A stretch of 18,152 nt of DNA from positions 1-18,152 of the forward strand of contig CAMAUF010000005.1 of assembly GCA_945861295.1 (NCBI GenBank), given 5' to 3'. The stretch is from a bacterium (GTDB lineage: Bacteria > Chloroflexota > Dehalococcoidia > Tepidiformales > Tepidiformaceae). This document shows positions 13,592 to 18,152 of the stretch, in pieces. Made by a program: the position numbers and the translations under genes. How positions within the stretch are numbered: the first letter of the stretch is position 1; each line of letters begins with the position of its first letter. Below the pieces are notes generated by a model. That model ran no database searches. It worked only from the letters and a program-made list of their open reading frames with translations, and was not told the DNA's origin.

Positions 13592-14218
13592 GTGGCACTT
13601 AAGACTGCATTTCCGCCGAACGGATCACTAAAGTCCGCGGGTATACCCCTACACTTGCCTGTTTCAGCTGGCGAAGCTGCAAAACTAATCCTCGACCAAA
13701 CGTATGGGGACTGTGGAAGTGGCCGTCAGCCGCGAGGAGGAAGCGGCTCTACGTTCGACTTCATCCAACCGTCGATCGACGTCGCAGCGCAAATTTCTCG
13801 CCAGCGGATCAACGAGGATTCGGCGGGTCTGCCATTCGTCGGCAGGCTCACGATGGAGCCTCAAGCCATGACGGCACTGACGGACGTGCTCCTGGCGGAA
13901 ATGAAGCTACGGCACGGCACCGGTCCGATACCGAACCTCGCGACTTCAATCGCCACGCCGATCGACTGGTTCGCCAAGGCCTCTGCTATCAGCAGCCCAG
14001 AAGGCCTCTGGCTCCTCGACCATCTCGTCAATGACGGCGCCCTGTCATTTCAGGAGTTTGAGGCAGAGAAGTTGGGAGCAGCGGGAGCGGTCGGCCTTGG
14101 TCAACTGATGCGCGCTGGATATCTCGTCGAGGGCACGGCGTCACTCCATGTGACCGACATCGGCCGCCTTGGGTACGCCGCCTTCATGGCGAAGCACCCT
14201 GAGTTCGACGCGCCGTAG
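13592..14218 (+). CDS. Unknown protein with possible C-terminal winged helix, second operon gene
   Basis: A 208-residue protein from GTG 13592, with GGAGG (13579-13583) eight bases upstream inside the end of the previous gene. I do not recognise the family. The N-terminal third is polar with a Gly-rich stretch (GSGRQPRGGSGSTF). The C-terminal 75 residues (EGLWLLDHLVNDGALSFQEF, then LGQLMRAGYLVE and LHVTDIGRLGYAAF) look like a winged-helix domain, suggesting DNA binding or a partner-binding adaptor. It overlaps the next gene by a single base (TAGTG), so the products are probably made in fixed ratio and may interact. Confidence 0.72.
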   Translation: MALKTAFPPNGSLKSAGIPLHLPVSAGEAAKLILDQTYGDCGSGRQPRGGSGSTFDFIQPSIDVAAQISRQRINEDSAGLPFVGRLTMEPQAMTALTDVLLAEMKLRHGTGPIPNLATSIATPIDWFAKASAISSPEGLWLLDHLVNDGALSFQEFEAEKLGAAGAVGLGQLMRAGYLVEGTASLHVTDIGRLGYAAFMAKHPEFDAP

Positions 14219-14784
14219 TGGAACGCGCTCGCATCGCCGCCGCTTGGGTGAATCCAGCCGCGCCCGTTTCCTGTCTCGTGTACGGCCAGGGCGTGTGCGA
14301 GCCAGAGGCCCCGTACTACGTGCACTATCAGAAGCGGACTGTGATCCGCGACTTCCTCCGAGGCCTTGGCGTGGATGCGGTCTTCCCCGAGGAAGTGCTC
14401 GATGAAGCCGATGCGGACCCACTGTGGGCTCAGCTCGGGCTCGCACGCGAGCGGGACTTCGTCGTCGCTATCCAACCGCCCGAGCCGCAGAAGGGGCCGC
14501 CCACACTCAAAATGGAGGTTGCTGAAATCTTCTGGCAGGACGACCTTCGTTGCCGGACATGGATCCTCTACCCCAACGATCACCCAACAGCCCCCTTCAC
14601 AAAGTACGCCGAGCGTTTTGGCGAACGGGCACTTTCGTTCGCTCCCTATCGGTATGCCGCCTGCCACGACATCCGGGCGTTGTTGTCTCGCGCTGTCATC
14701 GTGATCCGCCGCGCAAAATTCGACGGCGATTGGCCGCCAGAGTGCCCGCCGCCGGGTCCGCGCATGGCATTGGCCCGACCGTAG
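14218..14784 (+). CDS. Unknown protein, possible Rossmann/TIR-like domain, third operon gene
   Basis: A 188-residue protein from GTG 14218, which shares one base with the previous stop (TAGTG), so translation is likely coupled. No confident family. The order of segments suggests an alpha/beta nucleotide-binding fold: a strand with SCLVYGQG, a helix (KRTVIRDFLRGLG), a strand ending VFPEEV, a helix, a buried strand RERDFVVAIQPP, then LKMEVAEIF and a strand RTWILYPN. The D-F-V-V-A-I strand followed by a helix carrying Glu is the layout of TIR, SLOG and nucleoside deoxyribosyltransferase-like domains. This is inference from secondary-structure pattern. If right, the operon could be a small signalling or defence cassette. 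It ends 108 bases before dnaE. Confidence 0.7.
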   Translation: MERARIAAAWVNPAAPVSCLVYGQGVCEPEAPYYVHYQKRTVIRDFLRGLGVDAVFPEEVLDEADADPLWAQLGLARERDFVVAIQPPEPQKGPPTLKMEVAEIFWQDDLRCRTWILYPNDHPTAPFTKYAERFGERALSFAPYRYAACHDIRALLSRAVIVIRRAKFDGDWPPECPPPGPRMALARP

Positions 14785-14892
14785 ACCCGCGGCCACCAAA
14801 GCGAACTGGAGCCGCCTTCTTTCACCGTGTTCGCCCTCCGCCCTCACGTCGATCGATGTCCCGCGGCGCGGTACACTGCCTCTCCAGCACAA

Positions 14893-17800
14893 ATGTTCAC
14901 ACACCTCCACACCCACACCGAATACTCCCTCCTCGATGGCATGAGCAAGATCGCGCCCCTGATGGACCGCGTCAAAGAGCTCGGCATGGAATCGATCGCC
15001 ATGACCGACCATGGCGCGCTCTACGGCGCCATCGACTTCTACCGAGAGGCAACGGAGCGCGGGATCAAGCCGATCATCGGCGTCGAAGCCTACGTCGCCC
15101 AGGGCAGCCGCCACAGCCGCGAACGCGGCGATAACCAGCCCTACCACCTCGTCATGCTTGCCCGCAACCGGGAAGGCTACAAGAACCTGATCGCGCTCGT
15201 CACTAAGGCGAACCTCGAAGGGTATTACTACAAGCCCCGCATGGACCGGGAACTGCTCGAACAGCACAGCGCCGGGATCACGGTGCTCTCCGGCTGCCCT
15301 TCCGCCGAATTCCACCGCCGCCTCCAGGAAGGCGACCGCGAAGGCGCCATCGCCACCGCCAAGTGGTACCGGGAAGTCTTCGACGGCCATTACTACCTCG
15401 AAGTCCAAGACCACTCGAGGGGCGAAGGCGCGCTCCCCAACGCCGGCGACGACAAGTTCTTGCACCACAACCCGACCATTGCCGGCATCGGCCGCGAACT
15501 CGGGATCAGCGTCGTCGCGACCAACGATTCGCACTACACCCGCCCGAGCGAAGCGGAAGCCCACGACGTCCTCCTTTGCGTCGGGACCAACGCCACCGTC
15601 GACCAACAGGACCGCTACAAGTTCGACGGCAGGGGCTACTACGTCCGCGGCGAGCGGGAGATGCTCGACCTCTTCCCGGAAAACCCGGAGTTCATGCGGA
15701 ACACCCAGCTCGTCGCTGACGCTTGCGACCTCGACCTGAAGTTCGACCGCCAGCTCCTCCCGGAGCCCCGCGTCCCGCCCGGCAAAACCAGCGAAGCCTA
15801 TCTCGCCGAACTCTGCCTCCAGGGCCTGCATCGTATCTATAAGGACGTAACGCCGGCGCTGACCGAGCGCCTTGCCTACGAACTCGACGTCCTCAAGCAG
15901 ACCGGCTTTAGCGACTACATGTACGTCGTCAAAGACATCTCCGATTTCGCCCGCCAACAGCGCATCCGGATGGGCGTGCGCGGATCGGCGGCCGCTTCGC
16001 TCGTGCTCTACGCGCTCGGCGTCACGGACATCGACCCTATCGCCAACCGGCTCGTCTTCGAACGCTTCCTCAACCTCGAACGGCGCGAAATGCCCGATGT
16101 CGACTTCGACTTCGCCGATGACCGCCGTGAAGAGATGATCCGGTTCGCGTACGAGCGCTACGGCAAAGGCAACGTCGCCCAGATCATCACGTTCGGGACG
16201 CTGGGCGCGAAGGCCGCCCTCCGCGATACGGGCCGCGCCCTCGGCCTCACCTACGCTGAGGCCGACCGTGTCGCCCGCCTCGTCCCGGCCCAGAACCACA
16301 TCACCCTCGAAGAGGCGATGGAGCAATCACAGGAGATGCGCGAGGTGGCGGATGCCGACCCGAAGGTGCGCAACCTGATCAACCTCGCCAAGCAGCTCGA
16401 AGGCGTCGCGCGCCACGCGAGCACGCACGCGGCCGGCGTCGTCATCTCTCGCGACCCCTTGATCGACCACGTCCCGCTACAACGCCCGACGCGTGGCGAT
16501 GATGACTCGATCCCGATGACCCAGTTCGCCATGGACCAAGTCGCCAAAATCGGCCTCCTGAAGATGGACTTCCTCGGCCTCTCGAACCTCACGATTCTCG
16601 GCAAGGCCGTCGACATCATCCGGGAAACGGCGGGCGACGAAGTCGACCTCCTCGCCCTGGAAGATGGCGACCCGAAGACGATGGAGATGCTAGGCAAAGG
16701 GGAGACCTTCGGCGTCTTCCAGTTGGAATCCTCAGGCATGCGCCGCTACGTCCAGGACCTCCAGCCCAACTCGATCGCCGACCTTTGCGCCATGGTCGCG
16801 CTCTACCGGCCCGGCCCCATGCAGCAGATCCCGCGCTTCATCGATGGCAAACACGGCCGCATCACGATCACCTACCCGCATCCCGACCTCGCCAACATCC
16901 TCGACGAGACCCACGGCGTCATCGTGTACCAGGACCAAGTGCTCTTCATCCTGCAACAGTTCGCGGGCTACTCGCTCGGTGGCGCCGACGTTGTCCGCAA
17001 GGCGATGGGCAAGAAGAAGAAAGAGATGATGGAGGCCGAGCGCGAACGCTTCATCGAGGGCGCGCAAGGCAAAGGCTACTCGTCCCAAGATGCGACCGCC
17101 GTCTTCGACCTGATCGAACCGTTCGCTGGCTACGCCTTCAACAAAGCCCATAGCTGGTGCTACGGCAACATCGCGTATCAGACGGCCTGGCTCAAGGCGA
17201 ACTATCCCGTCCAATATATGACCGCTGTGCTGCAGAACACCAAGAGCGCGCCGGACACGTTCGACCGTATCGCCGCCGCCATCGCGGAGTGCACGAAGCT
17301 CGGGATCGAAGTGCTCCCGCCCGATATCAACCGCAGCGAAGAGAACTTCAGCGTCGAACCGCGCAGCGATGGCACGCGCGCGATCCGGTTCGGCCTCGGC
17401 GTCGTCAAGAACGTTGGCGCTTCCGCCGTGGAAGGGCTCATCCGATCGCGTGTCGATAAGGAGGGCAATCCGGCGCCCTTCCGCGATATCCAGGACTTCT
17501 GTAAACGCGCTGATCTGACATCCGCCAACAGCCGGGCGGTCGAGTCCCTGATCCGTGCCGGCGCGCTCGATCTCCTTGGCGACCGCGGCGCCCTCAACTT
17601 CAACGTCGAACGGATCATGAACCTCGCCCGCCGCGAGCGGGAACTGCGCGAAAGCGGCCAGGCGACGATGTTCGACCTCTTCGGAGACAAGGTCGATATC
17701 CCGCTCCCGGCGTTGGACCTCGAGTCCGCCGCGGCCCGTCGGGAGGACATGCTCGCCTGGGAGAAAGAGCTGCTCGGCGTCTATGTAACCGAACACCCCT

Positions 17801-18152
17801 TTCAGGCCGTCGCCCGCAACGTCGCCGCCTACACTACCCACAACCTGTCGGACCTCTCGCTTGAAATGGTCGGCCAAACGGCGACCGTCGCCGGTATGGT
17901 CGCCCGCGTCCAAACCCGGCTCACGAAGGACAATCGCAAGTTCTACCTCGTCGACCTCGAAGACCTCTCTGGCTCGACGGAAGTGACAGTTTGGAACGAC
18001 CAAATCGAAGGGGCGGGAGAACAGCTTTGGGCCGAAGGCCAGGTCGTCGTCGCCCAGCTCGATTGCCGTGAACGCGGCGACCGGCTCGCGCTCAGCGTGC
18101 GCAAGGCGGCGCGGTACGACAGGGCCGAAGGCGGCGTCTCCGGCTTCTCGCC
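14893..18152 (+). CDS. dnaE: DNA polymerase III alpha subunit, C-terminus outside window
   Basis: The first 1086 codons of the replicative polymerase; the frame is open to the window edge. The PHP domain keeps its metal-binding set (His6, His8, Asp39-His40 in TDHG, Glu65, Asp212/His214 in NDSH), which in many bacteria gives proofreading exonuclease activity, unlike E. coli DnaE. The polymerase palm has Asp404 and Asp406 (PDVDFDF) and Asp559 (KMDFLGL). The QLESSGMR and YRPGPM motifs, the fingers, the helix-hairpin-helix region (ESLIRAGALDLLG) and an OB-fold (TVAGMVARVQTRLTKDNRKF) follow in the normal order. ATG 14893 begins the usual MFTHLHTHTEYSLLDG. A TACACT hexamer at 14872-14877 may be its -10. 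No Shine-Dalgarno is obvious. It appears to be monocistronic at its 5' end. Confidence 0.97.
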   Translation, partial: MFTHLHTHTEYSLLDGMSKIAPLMDRVKELGMESIAMTDHGALYGAIDFYREATERGIKPIIGVEAYVAQGSRHSRERGDNQPYHLVMLARNREGYKNLIALVTKANLEGYYYKPRMDRELLEQHSAGITVLSGCPSAEFHRRLQEGDREGAIATAKWYREVFDGHYYLEVQDHSRGEGALPNAGDDKFLHHNPTIAGIGRELGISVVATNDSHYTRPSEAEAHDVLLCVGTNATVDQQDRYKFDGRGYYVRGEREMLDLFPENPEFMRNTQLVADACDLDLKFDRQLLPEPRVPPGKTSEAYLAELCLQGLHRIYKDVTPALTERLAYELDVLKQTGFSDYMYVVKDISDFARQQRIRMGVRGSAAASLVLYALGVTDIDPIANRLVFERFLNLERREMPDVDFDFADDRREEMIRFAYERYGKGNVAQIITFGTLGAKAALRDTGRALGLTYAEADRVARLVPAQNHITLEEAMEQSQEMREVADADPKVRNLINLAKQLEGVARHASTHAAGVVISRDPLIDHVPLQRPTRGDDDSIPMTQFAMDQVAKIGLLKMDFLGLSNLTILGKAVDIIRETAGDEVDLLALEDGDPKTMEMLGKGETFGVFQLESSGMRRYVQDLQPNSIADLCAMVALYRPGPMQQIPRFIDGKHGRITITYPHPDLANILDETHGVIVYQDQVLFILQQFAGYSLGGADVVRKAMGKKKKEMMEAERERFIEGAQGKGYSSQDATAVFDLIEPFAGYAFNKAHSWCYGNIAYQTAWLKANYPVQYMTAVLQNTKSAPDTFDRIAAAIAECTKLGIEVLPPDINRSEENFSVEPRSDGTRAIRFGLGVVKNVGASAVEGLIRSRVDKEGNPAPFRDIQDFCKRADLTSANSRAVESLIRAGALDLLGDRGALNFNVERIMNLARRERELRESGQATMFDLFGDKVDIPLPALDLESAAARREDMLAWEKELLGVYVTEHPFQAVARNVAAYTTHNLSDLSLEMVGQTATVAGMVARVQTRLTKDNRKFYLVDLEDLSGSTEVTVWNDQIEGAGEQLWAEGQVVVAQLDCRERGDRLALSVRKAARYDRAEGGVSGFS

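Noticed and set aside
14101..18003. Long minus-strand ORFs opposite dnaE (741 and 423 codons)
   Set aside because: They are mirror frames of dnaE and the preceding gene; the dnaE frame has all family motifs.

Overview
High-GC bacterial DNA that reads like a chromosomal contig from a Chloroflexota (Dehalococcoidia-like) organism. This placement is an inference from protein style: a PHP-intact DnaE, a small Cys4/helix-turn-helix protein of a type I associate with this phylum, Tat lipoproteins, and mixed Shine-Dalgarno and apparently leaderless starts. No rRNA or tRNA gene was seen.

Layout. 1-161 (minus) is the N-terminus of a sulfite-oxidase-like molybdopterin protein, divergent from a Tat-lipoprotein intradiol dioxygenase (356-1102). 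A co-directional housekeeping run follows: lspA, an RluA/RluD-type pseudouridine synthase, and gltX (1150-4065). At 4066-5805 lies a rearranged islet: the start of an antitoxin-like gene fused to a 98-bp relic of a Fic gene, a 40-bp palindromic tandem repeat array, an intact class II Fic protein, and a second array of the same repeat. An M20 metallopeptidase follows (5864-7162), convergent with two small minus-strand ORFs of unknown function (7159-7740). Those are divergent from a three-helix membrane protein (7764-8309) followed by an Fpg/Nei DNA glycosylase (8319-9161). On the minus strand is a large surface-anchored 5'-nucleotidase-family protein with most metal-binding and catalytic histidines replaced (9171-11060). 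Next come a Cys4/HTH regulator (11324-11635) convergent with a C-terminally frameshifted Uma2 protein (11595-12209), a crotonase-family protein (12352-13143), a tight three-gene operon of unknown function (13252-14784), and dnaE, which runs off the right edge.

How the parts fit. The housekeeping genes are intact and ordinary. The accessory material is interleaved: Fic islet, TA-like pair, Uma2, and the unknown three-gene cassette. The most interesting items are the Fic/repeat islet with its duplicated tail, the apparent pseudoenzyme nucleotidase, the three-gene cassette ending in a possible Rossmann/TIR-like protein, and two near-identical leaderless promoter arrangements (GTGAAC-N16-TAGCNT-N6-ATG).
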